Assembly: GCF_012275445.1 (NCBI RefSeq)
Contig: NZ_JAAZQK010000009.1
Coordinates: 124,001-188,000, forward strand
DNA: 64,000 nucleotides
From: Rhizobacter sp. SG703
GTDB lineage: Bacteria; Pseudomonadota; Gammaproteobacteria; Burkholderiales; Burkholderiaceae_C
Reading direction: 5' to 3'
In this document: piece by piece, positions 22,511 through 32,245 of the stretch
Position numbering within the stretch: the first letter of the stretch is position 1
Layout of the letters: every line of letters starts with the position of its first letter
Made by a program: the position numbers and the translations under genes
Notes under the pieces: model-generated
What the model saw: the letters and a program-made list of their open reading frames with translations, nothing else
The model's database searches: none
Told to the model about the DNA's origin: nothing

Positions 22511-23530
22511 GTGGCCGCTACACTCCCCGCATCGCACTACAACAAAGACGAGATGCAACGCTCCGACCCCCTGGGGCAGCCGCCCTCGGTCCGCCGTGCC
22601 AAGCCGTGGGCCGACACGGTCTTCTCGCTGCTGGCGCATGGCGCCGCCATCCTCACGCTGCTGCTGCTGGCCGGCATCATCGTCTCGCTGGTGATCGGCG
22701 CCGCGCCGGCCATCCGCGAGTACGGCCTGAGCTTCCTGTGGCGCAGCGAATGGGATCCGGTCAAGGACCAGTACGGCGGCCTGGTGATGATCTACGGCAC
22801 GCTCGCCACCTCGGTGATCGCGCTGCTGATCGCGGTGCCGGTGAGCTTCGGCATCGCGCTGTTCCTGACCGAGCTGTCGCCCAACTGGCTGCGCCGCCCG
22901 CTCGGCATCGCGATCGAGCTGCTGGCCGCGGTGCCGTCCATCGTCTACGGCATGTGGGGGCTGCTGGTGTTCAGCCCGGTGCTGTCCGAATACGTGCAGC
23001 AGCCGCTGCAGCGCGCGCTCGGCGACGTGCCGTTCTTCAAGGGCCTGGTCTCCGGCGCGCCGGTGGGCATCGGCATCCTGTCGGCCGGCATCATCCTCGC
23101 GATCATGATCATCCCGTTCATCGCCGCGGTGATGCGCGACGTGTTCGAGGTCACGCCGGCGATGCTGAAGGAGTCGGCCTACGGGCTCGGCTCCACCACC
23201 TGGGAGGTGGTGTTCCGGGTCGTGCTGCCGTACACCAAGACCGGCGTCATCGGCGGCATCATGCTCGGCCTCGGCCGCGCGCTCGGCGAGACGATGGCGG
23301 TCACCTTCGTGATCGGCAACGCGAACCAGCTGAACGGCCCGTCGCTGTTCGAAGCGGCCAACAGCATCACCTCGGTGCTGGCCAACGAATTCGCCGAGGC
23401 GAGCGAAGGCCTGCACCAGGCCTCGCTGCTGTACCTCGCGCTGGTGCTGTTCTTCATCACCTTCGTGGTGCTGTCGATGTCCAAGCTGCTGCTCGCGCAG
23501 CTCAAGAAGGGTGAGGGGGGCCGGTCATGA
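22511..23530 (+). CDS. pstC: Phosphate ABC transporter permease PstC
   Basis: A 339-residue inner-membrane permease with six transmembrane segments and the conserved EAA-type cytoplasmic loop ([14 protein letters not shown]). It forms the phosphate channel with PstA. The GTG start at 22511 is five bases downstream of GGAGG; an ATG at 22553 (MQRSDP) is a weaker alternative. Its stop overlaps the pstA ATG (ATGA), indicating coupling. Confidence 0.96.
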   Translation: MAATLPASHYNKDEMQRSDPLGQPPSVRRAKPWADTVFSLLAHGAAILTLLLLAGIIVSLVIGAAPAIREYGLSFLWRSEWDPVKDQYGGLVMIYGTLATSVIALLIAVPVSFGIALFLTELSPNWLRRPLGIAIELLAAVPSIVYGMWGLLVFSPVLSEYVQQPLQRALGDVPFFKGLVSGAPVGIGILSAGIILAIMIIPFIAAVMRDVFEVTPAMLKESAYGLGSTTWEVVFRVVLPYTKTGVIGGIMLGLGRALGETMAVTFVIGNANQLNGPSLFEAANSITSVLANEFAEASEGLHQASLLYLALVLFFITFVVLSMSKLLLAQLKKGEGGRS

Positions 23531-24390
23531 GCACCGCAATCGATGCCGGCCGCCTGGCCAAGGCGCGCAGCCGCCGCCGCGTCAACGCAGTCGCGCTGAC
23601 GCTGTCGATGGCCGCGATGGCCTTCGGGCTGTTCTGGCTGATCTGGATCCTGGTCGAAACCTTCCGGCTCGGCGTCGGCGGCCTCACCTGGACGGTGCTG
23701 ACCGAGATGACGCCGGCCCCGCAGGCCGAGGTCGGCGGCCTCGCCAACGCGCTGTACGGCTCGCTGCTGATGGTGTCGCTGGCCACGCTGGTCGGCACGC
23801 CGGTCGGGGTGCTGGCCGGCATCTACCTGGCCGAGTACGGCCAGAAGACCTGGCTGGGCAGCGTCACCCGCTTCATCAACGACATCCTGCTGTCGGCGCC
23901 GTCGATCGTGATCGGCCTGTTCATCTACGCGGTGATCGTCGCGCGCTTCAAGACCTACTCCGGCTATGCCGGCGTGCTGGCCCTCGCGCTGATCGTGATC
24001 CCGGTGGTGATCCGCACCACCGAGAACATGCTGTCGCTGATCCCGCATGCGCTGCGCGAGGCGGCCTACGCACTCGGCACGCCGAAGTGGAAGGTGATTT
24101 CCAGCGTCACGCTGAAGGCCGCCCGCGCCGGCGTGATGACCGGCGTGCTGCTCGCGTTCGCCCGCATCGCCGGCGAGACCGCGCCGCTGCTGTTCACCGC
24201 GCTGTCGAACCAGTTCTGGTCGAGCAACCTGTCGGGGCCGATGGCCAACCTGCCGGTCACGATCTTCAAGTTCGCGATGAGCCCGTACGAGAACTGGCAG
24301 AAGCTCGCCTGGGCCGGCGTGTTCCTGATCACCCTCGGCGTGCTCGCGCTGAACATCTTCGCGCGCGTGGTCTTCCGCAACAAGCACTAG
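23527..24390 (+). CDS. pstA: Phosphate ABC transporter permease PstA
   Basis: A 287-residue permease with six transmembrane helices that pairs with PstC. The EAA loop region reads [12 protein letters not shown], a PstA hallmark. The N-terminus ([20 protein letters not shown]) is basic and cytoplasmic. It overlaps pstC by four bases and precedes pstB by 18 bases. Confidence 0.96.
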   Translation: MSTAIDAGRLAKARSRRRVNAVALTLSMAAMAFGLFWLIWILVETFRLGVGGLTWTVLTEMTPAPQAEVGGLANALYGSLLMVSLATLVGTPVGVLAGIYLAEYGQKTWLGSVTRFINDILLSAPSIVIGLFIYAVIVARFKTYSGYAGVLALALIVIPVVIRTTENMLSLIPHALREAAYALGTPKWKVISSVTLKAARAGVMTGVLLAFARIAGETAPLLFTALSNQFWSSNLSGPMANLPVTIFKFAMSPYENWQKLAWAGVFLITLGVLALNIFARVVFRNKH

Positions 24391-24408
24391 AAAACCAGAA
24401 AGCACGAC

Positions 24409-25194
24409 ATGGACGTCAAAGTCGAACTCCCGGTGACCGAGAAGGCCAAGATCTCGGTGCGCAACCTGAACTTCTACTACGGCAGCTTCCACGCGCTGAA
24501 GCGCATCAACCTCGACATCCCCGAGAAGAAGGTCACCGCCTTCATCGGGCCGTCGGGTTGCGGCAAATCGACGCTGCTGCGCACCTTCAACCGCATGTTC
24601 GAGCTCTACCCCGAGCAGCGCGCCGAAGGCGAGATCCTGGTCGACGGCGAGAACGTGCTGAAGAGCAAGCAGGACGTCTCGCTGGTGCGCGCGAAGATCG
24701 GCATGGTGTTCCAGAAGCCGACGCCGTTCCCGATGTCGATCTACGACAACATCGCGTTCGGCGTGAAGCTGTTCGAGACGCTGCCGCGCGTCGAGATGGA
24801 CGAGCGCGTCGAGTGGGCGCTCAAGAAGGCCGCGCTGTGGAACGAGGTCAAGGACAAGCTGACGCAAAGCGGCTCCGGCCTGTCCGGCGGCCAGCAGCAG
24901 CGGCTGTGCATTGCCCGCGGCATCGCGATCAAGCCCGAGGTGCTGCTGCTCGACGAGCCATGCTCCGCGCTCGACCCGATCTCGACTGGCAAGATCGAGG
25001 AGCTGATCCACGAACTGAAGACCGACTACACCGTCGTGATCGTCACCCACAACATGCAGCAGGCGGCACGGTGCTCCGACTACACCGCCTACATGTACCT
25101 CGGCGACCTGATCGAGTTCGGCGTCACGTCGGACCTGTTCATGAAGCCGAAGAAGAAAGACACTGAAGACTACATCACCGGGCGTTTCGGCTGA
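24409..25194 (+). CDS. pstB: Phosphate ABC transporter ATP-binding protein PstB
   Basis: A 261-residue ATPase driving phosphate import. Walker A is GPSGCGKST, the ABC signature is [18 protein letters not shown], Walker B is [13 protein letters not shown], and the switch His is in [16 protein letters not shown]. These are all PstB-type. It is full length and follows pstA in the operon. Confidence 0.98.
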   Translation: MDVKVELPVTEKAKISVRNLNFYYGSFHALKRINLDIPEKKVTAFIGPSGCGKSTLLRTFNRMFELYPEQRAEGEILVDGENVLKSKQDVSLVRAKIGMVFQKPTPFPMSIYDNIAFGVKLFETLPRVEMDERVEWALKKAALWNEVKDKLTQSGSGLSGGQQQRLCIARGIAIKPEVLLLDEPCSALDPISTGKIEELIHELKTDYTVVIVTHNMQQAARCSDYTAYMYLGDLIEFGVTSDLFMKPKKKDTEDYITGRFG

Positions 25195-25219
25195 ACGGCC
25201 TGTCGAACAGGGGAACCAC

Positions 25220-25927
25220 ATGACGGACAAGCACCTTTCCACGCAGTTCGACACCGAACTCAGCGGCATCTCGACGCGCGTGCTCGAAATGGGCGGGCTG
25301 GTCGAGTCGCAGGTCGCGCAGGCGGTCTATGCGCTGACGAACTTCAGCGGCGACATCGCGAGCGACGTGCTGCGCAACGAAGAGCGCGTCAACGCGATGG
25401 AGATGGAGATCGACCGCGACCTCTCCAGCATCATCGCGCGGCGCCAGCCGACCGCGCGCGACCTGCGCCTGCTGATCGCGATCTCGAAGACCATCGCCAA
25501 CCTGGAGCGCGTCGGCGACGAAGCGGCCCGCATCGCGCGCACCGTGCAGCGGCTGATCAACACCGGCGTGTCGAGCCGGCTGCGCCTGCCGGTCAACGAC
25601 CTGGCCTTCGAGGCCGAGCTGGCGGTGGCCCAGCTGCGCAAGGCGCTCGATGCGTTCGCGCGGCTCGACACCGCGAAGGCCCTCGAGGTGCTCAAGCAGG
25701 ACGACCAGATCGACCAGGAGTTCGACGGCCTGATGCGCAAGCTGATCACCTACATGATGGAAGACCCGCGCACCATCTCGTCGAGCATCGACCTGGTGTT
25801 CGTCGCGAAGGCGATCGAGCGCGTGGGCGACCATGCGAAGAACCTCGCCGAAGTCATCATCTACGTGGTGATGGGCACCGACGTGCGTCACAACTCGCTC
25901 GAGAACGTCGAGTCGATGGTGCGATGA
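25220..25927 (+). CDS. phoU: Phosphate signalling regulator PhoU
   Basis: A 235-residue all-helical protein with two PhoU repeats (about residues 15-105 and 118-215). It carries metal-binding E/D-x3-D signatures such as ERVGDEAARIAR and ERVGDHAKNLAEV. It links the PstSCAB transporter to PhoR and keeps the regulon off when phosphate is plentiful. It follows pstB by 25 bases and precedes phoB by 34 bases. Confidence 0.97.
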   Translation: MTDKHLSTQFDTELSGISTRVLEMGGLVESQVAQAVYALTNFSGDIASDVLRNEERVNAMEMEIDRDLSSIIARRQPTARDLRLLIAISKTIANLERVGDEAARIARTVQRLINTGVSSRLRLPVNDLAFEAELAVAQLRKALDAFARLDTAKALEVLKQDDQIDQEFDGLMRKLITYMMEDPRTISSSIDLVFVAKAIERVGDHAKNLAEVIIYVVMGTDVRHNSLENVESMVR

Positions 25928-25961
25928 CGCGTACTGAAGCAGCCGGAAAAGGAAAGCCGCA

Positions 25962-26669
25962 ATGAGCCAGGTGCTGGTGGTCGAAGACGAATCGGCGATT
26001 GCCGAACTGATGTCCATCAACCTGCGCCATGCCGGCTACGAGGTGGTGGTGGCGGCCACGGCCGACGAGGCGCTGTTGCAGGTCGACCGCGTGCTGCCCG
26101 ACCTGGTGGTGCTCGACTGGATGCTGCCCGGCGAATCGGGCATCACGCTGGCGAAGCGCTGGCGTTCGCAGCCGCGCACCCGTGAGTTGCCGATCATCAT
26201 GCTGACCGCGCGCGCGGCCGAATCCGACAAGATCTCGGGCCTGGATGCCGGCGCCGACGACTACCTGACGAAGCCGTTCTCGACGCACGAGCTGATGGCG
26301 CGCATCCGCGCGGTGCTGCGCCGCAAGGCGCCCGAGGCGCTCGATTCGGCGGTCGAGGTCGGCCCGCTGAAGCTCGACCCGGCGACGCGCCGCGTGTCGC
26401 GCGAAGGCCAGGAAGTGCGGGTCGGCCCGACCGAATTCCGCCTGCTGCATTTCTTCATGACGCACCCGGAGCGCGTGCACAGCCGCTCGCAGCTGCTCGA
26501 CCGGGTGTGGGGCGACCACGTCTTCATCGAGGAACGCACGGTCGACGTGCACGTCAAGCGCCTGCGCGAGGCGCTGAGCCCGGTCAACTGCTCGCAGATG
26601 ATCGAGACGGTCCGTGGCGCCGGTTACCGGTTGACGCAGCAGGTGCAGTCGCAGTCGCTGTCGGCCTGA
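25962..26669 (+). CDS. phoB: Phosphate regulon response regulator PhoB
   Basis: A 235-residue OmpR/PhoB-family regulator. The receiver domain (residues 1-120) has acidic residues in VVEDES and phospho-acceptor Asp52 in VVLDWMLPG. The C-terminal winged helix (residues 135-230) shows VGPTEFRLLHFFM, RSQLLDRVWG and RTVDVHVKRLREAL. It should bind the Pho boxes upstream of pstS and of the fasciclin gene. The ribosome-binding site GGAAAGG precedes the ATG. Confidence 0.97.
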   Translation: MSQVLVVEDESAIAELMSINLRHAGYEVVVAATADEALLQVDRVLPDLVVLDWMLPGESGITLAKRWRSQPRTRELPIIMLTARAAESDKISGLDAGADDYLTKPFSTHELMARIRAVLRRKAPEALDSAVEVGPLKLDPATRRVSREGQEVRVGPTEFRLLHFFMTHPERVHSRSQLLDRVWGDHVFIEERTVDVHVKRLREALSPVNCSQMIETVRGAGYRLTQQVQSQSLSA

Positions 26670-26704
26670 ACCTGCCTTCCCGCGATTGACACGGACCTGA
26701 TGCG

Positions 26705-28078
26705 ATGAACTGGCTGCTGCCGCGCTTCCTGGCCGGCGCCGTCGCGATGGCGGTCGGCGGCGGCCTCGGCCATGTGCTGGGCGAGATGGCGCATGCGCCG
26801 TTGGTCGGGCTGTGGCTCGGCACGCTGGTCGGCGCGAGCGCCGTCGCGCTGGTCGACGCGGTGCGCGGCTACCGGCTGATGCGCTGGCTCAGCGGCGCGC
26901 TCGAAGGCTCGGCGCCGCGCGACACCGGCTTCTGGGGCGAGATGGGCTACCGCATCGAACGCGCCGTGGTGGCGCGCGACCGCACGCTGAGCCGCGAGCA
27001 GGGACGCCTCGCCCATTTCCTGTCGGCCATCGAAGCCTCGCCGAACGGCGTGCTGCTGCTCGACGAGAACGACCAGATCGAATGGTGCAACTCGGTGGCC
27101 GCCGACCACTTCGGGCTCGACCCGGTGCGCGACAAGCGCCAGCGCGTGACCAACCTGGTGCGCGCGCCGGCCTTCGTCAGCTACCTGCAGGCGGGCGCCT
27201 TCGAGCAGGCCGTGACGATCCCCGACCTGCGCAACCGCGGCACGCTGTCGGTCTACATCCGCCCGTATGGCGACGGACTGAAGCTGGTGCTGTCGCTCGA
27301 CATCACCGAGCGCGAGCGCTCCGAAGGCATGCGGCGCGATTTCGTCGCCAACGTCTCGCACGAGATCCGCACGCCGCTGACGGTGCTGTCGGGCTTCATC
27401 GAGACGATGAGCAACCTGCCGCTGACCGAAGTCGAGCGCCGCCGAGTGCTGACGCTGATGGGCCAGCAGACGCAGCGCATGCAGACGCTGGTGGCCGACT
27501 TGCTGACGCTGGCGCAGCTCGAAGGCAGCCCGCGACCGCCGAGCGACCGCTGGGTGGCCGTCAGCAAGCTGTTCGGCCAGGCGCAGGCCGATGCGACCGC
27601 GCTGTCGATGGGCCGCCACCAGCTGAGCTTTGCCGGCGCCGACGCGGCCCAGCTGGCCGGCAGCGAGAGCGAGCTGATGAGCGCGGTCGGCAACCTGGTG
27701 ACGAACGCGGTGCGCTACACGCCCGAAGGCGGGCGCATCGCGGTGAACTGGCGCATCCGCGACGACGGCGCCGGCGAGGTGTCGGTCAGCGACACCGGCC
27801 CCGGCATCGCACGCGAGCACCTGCCGCGGCTGACGGAGCGCTTCTACCGTGTCGACGGCAGCCGCTCGCGCGACACCGGCGGCACCGGGCTCGGGCTGTC
27901 GATCGTCAAGCACGTGGTGCAACGGCACGGCGGCGAGCTCGACATCCACAGCGAGATCGGCAAGGGTTCGCGCTTCTGCCTGGTGCTGCCGGCGGCGCGT
28001 GTGCGCTTTCTGGAGCCGGCGCCGGATCCGCGCCGCGCGGCACCGCTGCTCAACGATCAAACAATGTCGTCGAACTAA
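26705..28078 (+). CDS. phoR: Phosphate regulon sensor histidine kinase PhoR
   Basis: A 457-residue membrane kinase. Two N-terminal hydrophobic segments (about residues 7-50) are followed by a PAS domain (about residues 105-200; AIEASPNGVLLLDEND). The HisKA dimerisation domain has phosphorylated His219 (FVANVSHEIRTPLTVLSGF). The ATPase domain shows the N box (LVTNAVRYTPEGG), DTGPGIA and GGTGLGLSIVKHV. There is no large periplasmic sensor, as expected for PhoR, which senses through PstSCAB-PhoU. Its 3' end overlaps the convergent membrane-protein gene by 4 bases. Confidence 0.97.
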   Translation: MNWLLPRFLAGAVAMAVGGGLGHVLGEMAHAPLVGLWLGTLVGASAVALVDAVRGYRLMRWLSGALEGSAPRDTGFWGEMGYRIERAVVARDRTLSREQGRLAHFLSAIEASPNGVLLLDENDQIEWCNSVAADHFGLDPVRDKRQRVTNLVRAPAFVSYLQAGAFEQAVTIPDLRNRGTLSVYIRPYGDGLKLVLSLDITERERSEGMRRDFVANVSHEIRTPLTVLSGFIETMSNLPLTEVERRRVLTLMGQQTQRMQTLVADLLTLAQLEGSPRPPSDRWVAVSKLFGQAQADATALSMGRHQLSFAGADAAQLAGSESELMSAVGNLVTNAVRYTPEGGRIAVNWRIRDDGAGEVSVSDTGPGIAREHLPRLTERFYRVDGSRSRDTGGTGLGLSIVKHVVQRHGGELDIHSEIGKGSRFCLVLPAARVRFLEPAPDPRRAAPLLNDQTMSSN

Positions 28079-29811
28079 GGCTTCGTGGGTGGCGTGATGC
28101 GGCGGTAGACCGCGGCCACCTCATCGCTGTCGGACGGCCGAAGTTCTCGCGTGATCAGCTGCCAGCCTTGCGGGGCAGGAGCCTGGCGGCGCAAGGTCTC
28201 CATCACCACCAGGAACTCGCACAGCGTGCGGTCCGGCATCTGCGTCGCATCGACGCGGTAGCCACCGAAATACTCCAGCGCCACCAGCTGCGCGCGGCTC
28301 AGGCCGGGTGCCGCGATGCAGACGTCGCTCGGCACGTTGCGCGCGATGCGGGTCACCAGCGGACGGTAGCTGCGCGCGTAGTCGAACAGCGGCAGGCCGA
28401 GCGTCATCAGCAGCGACCAGCACAGCGCAACGCCGCTGGCCGGCAGCACCAGGCTCTTCCACAGCGGATGGCGATGCCGCCCGGTGCGCCATTTCACCAG
28501 CCACAGCCAGCCCAGCGTCGCGGCGATCGCGGTCAGCAGCGCCAGCAGCGAGAAGTTCGGGATGAAGCCCGGCGCCAGCCGTGCGACGTTGGCCGCCGGC
28601 TTGGCCGGCACGCCGGTGTACACCGACGCGTAGACGACCCAGATCGCCAGCGCCCAGACGCTGAAGAAGAACACCGAGAACCAGTCCATCGCGGCCGAGG
28701 TGCCGCGGTGCAAGGTCGGCAGCGCGAAGGCTGCCAGCACCGCGAGCGGCGGCAGGCCGAGCATCAGCGCGCGGTCGGAGCCGCCCATCGCGAGGCAGGC
28801 GCCGACGCTGACCAGCACGCAGCCGAGCGGCGCGGTGATGTGGCGGTTCAGCCACTGCGCGCGCCAGCGCCAGAGCGTCCAGAACGCGAGCAGCCAGCCC
28901 GGCCACATGAACCAGACGAAGAGCTTGCCGAGGCTGACGAAATCGCTCGCCTCGACGTACCCGTCGAGTCGCCAGCCCCACGCGCCGAGCAGCGTCGCGA
29001 CGAGCAGCCCCAGCACGCCGCCGGCGGCGATCCACAGCGTGAAGCGCCGCGCCGGCTCGTAGCTCGAGCGGCCGCAGACGATGCCGCCGGTGACGGCCAG
29101 CAGGGCACCGATCATCGGCGCGCCGCTGGCCGCGAGCGCCGGCAGCGCGACCATCACCGCCGCCTTGCTCTGCCAGCCGCGGAACGGGCAGGCCGCGAGC
29201 GCATAGAGGAACAGCGACACGCTGGCCAGCTGGGCGAGCTCGGGCGTGGTCTCGTGGCCGAGCTGCAGCAGGCCGAGGCTCGCGATCAGCGCGAGCAGCG
29301 CGCCATCGGCCACCGCGCGCGCGTAGTCGATCGGACTGGCCTCGCCGCCGAATGCGAACGGCACCGGCTGGGCGGCCTCGGTGCGTGCGAAGTGGTAGGT
29401 GCTGTACCAGGTCAGCAGCAGCGTGACGCCCAGCAGCAGCGTGAACGGGATGCGGGCCGCGAGCGGCGGGCCGAGCAGGCCGCCGAGCAGCTTGATGAAG
29501 ACGGCGCCCAGCCAGTACGGCAGCAGCGCCGAATCGCTCGGGATGCCCGCGACGGTCGGCGACCACCAGCTGGTGCTGCCCTGCGCGATGTCGACCATGT
29601 AGCCGAAGGCCGTCATGTCGGCGGCCTTCCACGGGTCGCGGCCGAACAGGCCGGGCAGCAGGTAGGCCGCGCAGAACAGCAGCAGCGCCAGGCGCGGCAG
29701 GCGCTGGGCCGCACGCTGGGTGACGAGGGCAGGGGTGGGCGAGTTCAAGGACGGTGGCGCAGGCTGCAGGCTGTTCTTGGGACGGCGACGATGATGCAGC
29801 AACTTGCGCAC
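28075..29811 (-). CDS. GT-C-type polytopic membrane protein (glycosyltransferase-like)
   Basis: A 578-residue integral membrane protein with about a dozen transmembrane segments. The first luminal loop (LLPGLFGRDPWKAADMTAFGYM, then PYWLGAVFIKLLG) resembles the ArnT/PMT-type GT-C glycosyltransferases that use polyprenyl-phosphate sugars. The usual DE/DD catalytic motif is reduced to GRDPWKAAD, so activity is uncertain. A soluble C-terminal domain follows from about residue 490. The start used is GTG at 29811 without a good ribosome-binding site; a later TTG near LNSPTPALV is possible. It is convergent with phoR. Confidence 0.65.
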   Translation of the reverse strand: MRKLLHHRRRPKNSLQPAPPSLNSPTPALVTQRAAQRLPRLALLLFCAAYLLPGLFGRDPWKAADMTAFGYMVDIAQGSTSWWSPTVAGIPSDSALLPYWLGAVFIKLLGGLLGPPLAARIPFTLLLGVTLLLTWYSTYHFARTEAAQPVPFAFGGEASPIDYARAVADGALLALIASLGLLQLGHETTPELAQLASVSLFLYALAACPFRGWQSKAAVMVALPALAASGAPMIGALLAVTGGIVCGRSSYEPARRFTLWIAAGGVLGLLVATLLGAWGWRLDGYVEASDFVSLGKLFVWFMWPGWLLAFWTLWRWRAQWLNRHITAPLGCVLVSVGACLAMGGSDRALMLGLPPLAVLAAFALPTLHRGTSAAMDWFSVFFFSVWALAIWVVYASVYTGVPAKPAANVARLAPGFIPNFSLLALLTAIAATLGWLWLVKWRTGRHRHPLWKSLVLPASGVALCWSLLMTLGLPLFDYARSYRPLVTRIARNVPSDVCIAAPGLSRAQLVALEYFGGYRVDATQMPDRTLCEFLVVMETLRRQAPAPQGWQLITRELRPSDSDEVAAVYRRITPPTKP

Positions 29812-29831
29812 GAAGTTCGTGCGCGCCCATG

Positions 29832-29856
29832 AAAAAGGCAGCCCGTGGGCTGCCTT
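29832..29856 (-). terminator. rho-independent terminator of rpmE2
   Basis: On the minus strand AAGGCAGCCC/GGGCTGCCTT forms a 10-bp stem followed by TTTTTC, about 35 bases after the rpmE2 stop. Confidence 0.8.
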
Positions 29857-29890
29857 CGTGTCGCATCACGCCAGGGCGTGACCGTGCGGC

Positions 29891-30151
29891 TTACTTCGAC
29901 TTGAGGTGTGCAAACTTGTTGCGGAACTTCTCGACGCGGCCGCCCAGCGAGTCGATGCTCTTCTGGGTGCCGGTGTAGAACGGGTGCGATTCGCTGGTGG
30001 TTTCCAGCTTGATCAGCGGCAGCTCACGGCCATCTTCCATCTTGATGGTTTCACGCGTCTGCGCGCACGAGCGCGTGACGAACTTGAAACCGTTGGACAG
30101 GTCCACGAAGCAGATGTCGCGGTAGTTCGGGTGGATGCCTTCTTTGGCCAT
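29891..30151 (-). CDS. rpmE2: 50S ribosomal protein L31 type B
   Basis: An 86-residue ribosomal protein. It starts [21 protein letters not shown] and contains the invariant SHPFYTG segment. It lacks the CxxC zinc motifs of L31 type A, so it is the zinc-independent type B form. The start at 30151 has AGAGG upstream. It has a clear promoter overlapping the end of rho and its own terminator, so it is probably monocistronic. Confidence 0.95.
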   Translation of the reverse strand: MAKEGIHPNYRDICFVDLSNGFKFVTRSCAQTRETIKMEDGRELPLIKLETTSESHPFYTGTQKSIDSLGGRVEKFRNKFAHLKSK

Positions 30152-30230
30152 GAGAAACCTCTTCAGCGCTGTGATACCGGGAGCCACGCCAAACCACTTG
30201 GCGCACTTTCCGGAATGCGGAAAACGGCGG

Positions 30231-30258
30231 ATTATAGCGTGGGCTGCGCAGGCCTCAA
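30231..30258 (-). promoter_or_regulatory. rpmE2 promoter
   Basis: On the minus strand TTGAGG (30253-30258, overlapping the rho stop codon) is followed after 16 bp by a perfect TATAAT (30231-30236). Confidence 0.65.
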
Positions 30259-31517
30259 CCGCCGCGACGCATCATGTCGAAGAAATCGTGGTTGTTCTTC
30301 GTGGATTTCATCTTGTCGAGGATGAATTCCATCGCCTCGATCTCGTCCATCGGGTACAGCAGTTTTCGCAGGATCCAGGTCTTCTGCAGGATCTCGGGCT
30401 GCAGCAGCAGCTCTTCGCGGCGCGTGCCGCTCTTGTTGATCAGGATCGACGGGTAGACGCGCTTCTCGGCCATGCGGCGATCCAGGTGGATCTCGCAGTT
30501 GCCGGTGCCCTTGAACTCTTCGTAGATCAGGTCGTCCATGCGGCTGCCGGTGTCGATCAGCGCGGTGCCGATGATGGTCAGCGAGCCGCCTTCTTCGACA
30601 TTGCGGGCCGCGCCGAAGAAGCGCTTCGGGCGCTGCAGCGCGTTCGAGTCCATGCCGCCGGTCAGCACCTTGCCGGACGACGGCAGTACGTTGTTGTAGG
30701 CGCGGGCGAGACGGGTGATCGAGTCGAGCAGGATCACGACGTCCTTCTTCATCTCGACCAGGCGCTTGGCGCGCTCGATCACCATTTCGGCGACCTGCAC
30801 GTGGCGCGCGGCCGGCTCGTCGAAGGTGGAGCTGATGACCTCGCCGCGCACCGTGCGGACCATTTCGGTCACTTCCTCGGGGCGCTCGTCGACCAGCAGC
30901 ACGATCAGGTAGATCTCGGGGTGGTTCGCGACCAGCGCATGCGCCAGCTGCTGCATCATCACCGTCTTGCCGGTCTTCGGCTGTGCAACGAGCAGCGCGC
31001 GCTGGCCTTTGCCGATCGGCGCGATCAGGTCGATGATGCGGCTGGTGACGTTCTCTTCGCTCTTGATCTCGCGTTCGAGCTTGAACTGTTCCTTCGGGAA
31101 CAGCGGCGTCAAGTTCTCGAACATGATCTTGTGCTTGCTCTCCTCGGGTGTCAGGCCGTTGACACGGTCGACCTTGACGAGCGCGAAGTAGCGTTCGCCG
31201 TCCTTCGGGACCCGCACTTCGCCTTCGACGGCGTCGCCGGTGTGCAGGTTGAAGCGGCGGATCTGGCTCGGCGACAGGTAGATGTCGTCGGTCGAGGCCA
31301 TGTAGCTGGCATCGGGCGCGCGCAGGAAGCCGAAGCCGTCGGGCAGCACTTCGAGCACGCCGTCGCCGAACACCTGCTCGCCGCCTTTCGCGCGCTTCTT
31401 CATGATCGCGAACATCAGCTCCTGCTTGCGCATGCGGGCGACGTTCTCGATCTCCAGCGCCTCGCCCATCGTGATGAGCTCGGAAACGTGGAGCGCTTTC
31501 AGTTCAGACAAATGCAT
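30255..31517 (-). CDS. rho: Transcription termination factor Rho
   Basis: A 420-residue hexameric RNA-dependent ATPase. Residues 1-45 form the N-terminal helical domain. The primary RNA-binding OSB fold contains the RNP-like [11 protein letters not shown]. The ATPase has the P-loop PKTGKT (residues 180-185) and Walker [18 protein letters not shown]. The Q and R loops lie in the segment [12 protein letters not shown] and beyond. Full length. The frame is open to 31646, but the ATG at 31517 (MHLSELK) is the family start. It is downstream of trxA with a 258-base leader. Confidence 0.97.
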   Translation of the reverse strand: MHLSELKALHVSELITMGEALEIENVARMRKQELMFAIMKKRAKGGEQVFGDGVLEVLPDGFGFLRAPDASYMASTDDIYLSPSQIRRFNLHTGDAVEGEVRVPKDGERYFALVKVDRVNGLTPEESKHKIMFENLTPLFPKEQFKLEREIKSEENVTSRIIDLIAPIGKGQRALLVAQPKTGKTVMMQQLAHALVANHPEIYLIVLLVDERPEEVTEMVRTVRGEVISSTFDEPAARHVQVAEMVIERAKRLVEMKKDVVILLDSITRLARAYNNVLPSSGKVLTGGMDSNALQRPKRFFGAARNVEEGGSLTIIGTALIDTGSRMDDLIYEEFKGTGNCEIHLDRRMAEKRVYPSILINKSGTRREELLLQPEILQKTWILRKLLYPMDEIEAMEFILDKMKSTKNNHDFFDMMRRGG

Positions 31518-31774
31518 GGGCAGTGCCCCTGGAAAGAGTGCAAGCAGGGTCCCTGAAGACGGACCGAAATCGATCGCTGCGACAAGTTTCGCGAGCAGCC
31601 CGACATCAGGCTGCAAGACCACTTGGCACCGCTTTCGCGACGACAAATACGCTGGGGTTTTGGGCCGGACCTGCGCGCCGCAGCCTTGGCGGCTTTGGGT
31701 GAGGTGGCAATCTTCAGGTGGTGGCTTCAGTCCGTCCGGGGAGAACGGGGCCCGAGGCCACCACGATTCGGCGG

Positions 31775-31780
31775 ATTATA
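31775..31780 (-). promoter_or_regulatory. rho promoter -10 in the trxA-rho spacer
   Basis: A perfect TATAAT on the minus strand overlapping the trxA stop codon. A TTGACG stands 19 bp upstream (31800-31805). It would give rho a leader of about 250 nucleotides, consistent with the known attenuation control of rho in other bacteria (inference). Confidence 0.5.
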
Positions 31781-32105
31781 GATGACCGTCGAGGAAGGCC
31801 GTCAACTGGGCCTTCGAAAGTGCGCCGACCTTGGTGGCGGCGAGCTGGCCGCCCTTGAACAGCATCAGGGTCGGGATGCCGCGGATGCCGAACTTGGCGG
31901 GCACGTCGCGGTTGTCGTCGACGTTCAGCTTGGCGATCTGCAGGCGGCCGCTGTAGTCCTTCGACACTTCGTCGAGGATCGGGGCGATCATCTTGCAGGG
32001 GCCGCACCACTCGGCCCAGTAATCGACCAGGACGGGCTTGTCGGCCTGCAGGACGTCGCTGTCGAACGACGCGTCGGTGGTGTGCTTGATCAGTTCGCTG
32101 CTCAT
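31776..32105 (-). CDS. trxA: Thioredoxin 1
   Basis: A 109-residue thioredoxin with the redox site WCGPC (Cys34, Cys37), cis-Pro motif [12 protein letters not shown] and the buried Asp in VLVDYWAEW. It is a general disulfide reductant of the cytoplasm. The ATG at 32105 (MSSELIKHT) gives the standard length; upstream frame sequence is spurious. The trxA-rho order is conserved in betaproteobacteria. It is divergent from the addB-like gene. Confidence 0.96.
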   Translation of the reverse strand: MSSELIKHTTDASFDSDVLQADKPVLVDYWAEWCGPCKMIAPILDEVSKDYSGRLQIAKLNVDDNRDVPAKFGIRGIPTLMLFKGGQLAATKVGALSKAQLTAFLDGHL

Positions 32106-32245
32106 GGGATTTGTCCTTGGACATGTGCCACCCGTTGCGAGTGGCAAGGCACAATGATTCTGACACAAAGCCCCTGTTCGCGCGGCGCCCCTCGACCTCA
32201 CCACCGCTATGGCTTCGATAGCCGCAACGCCCTCGCAAAGCCACC

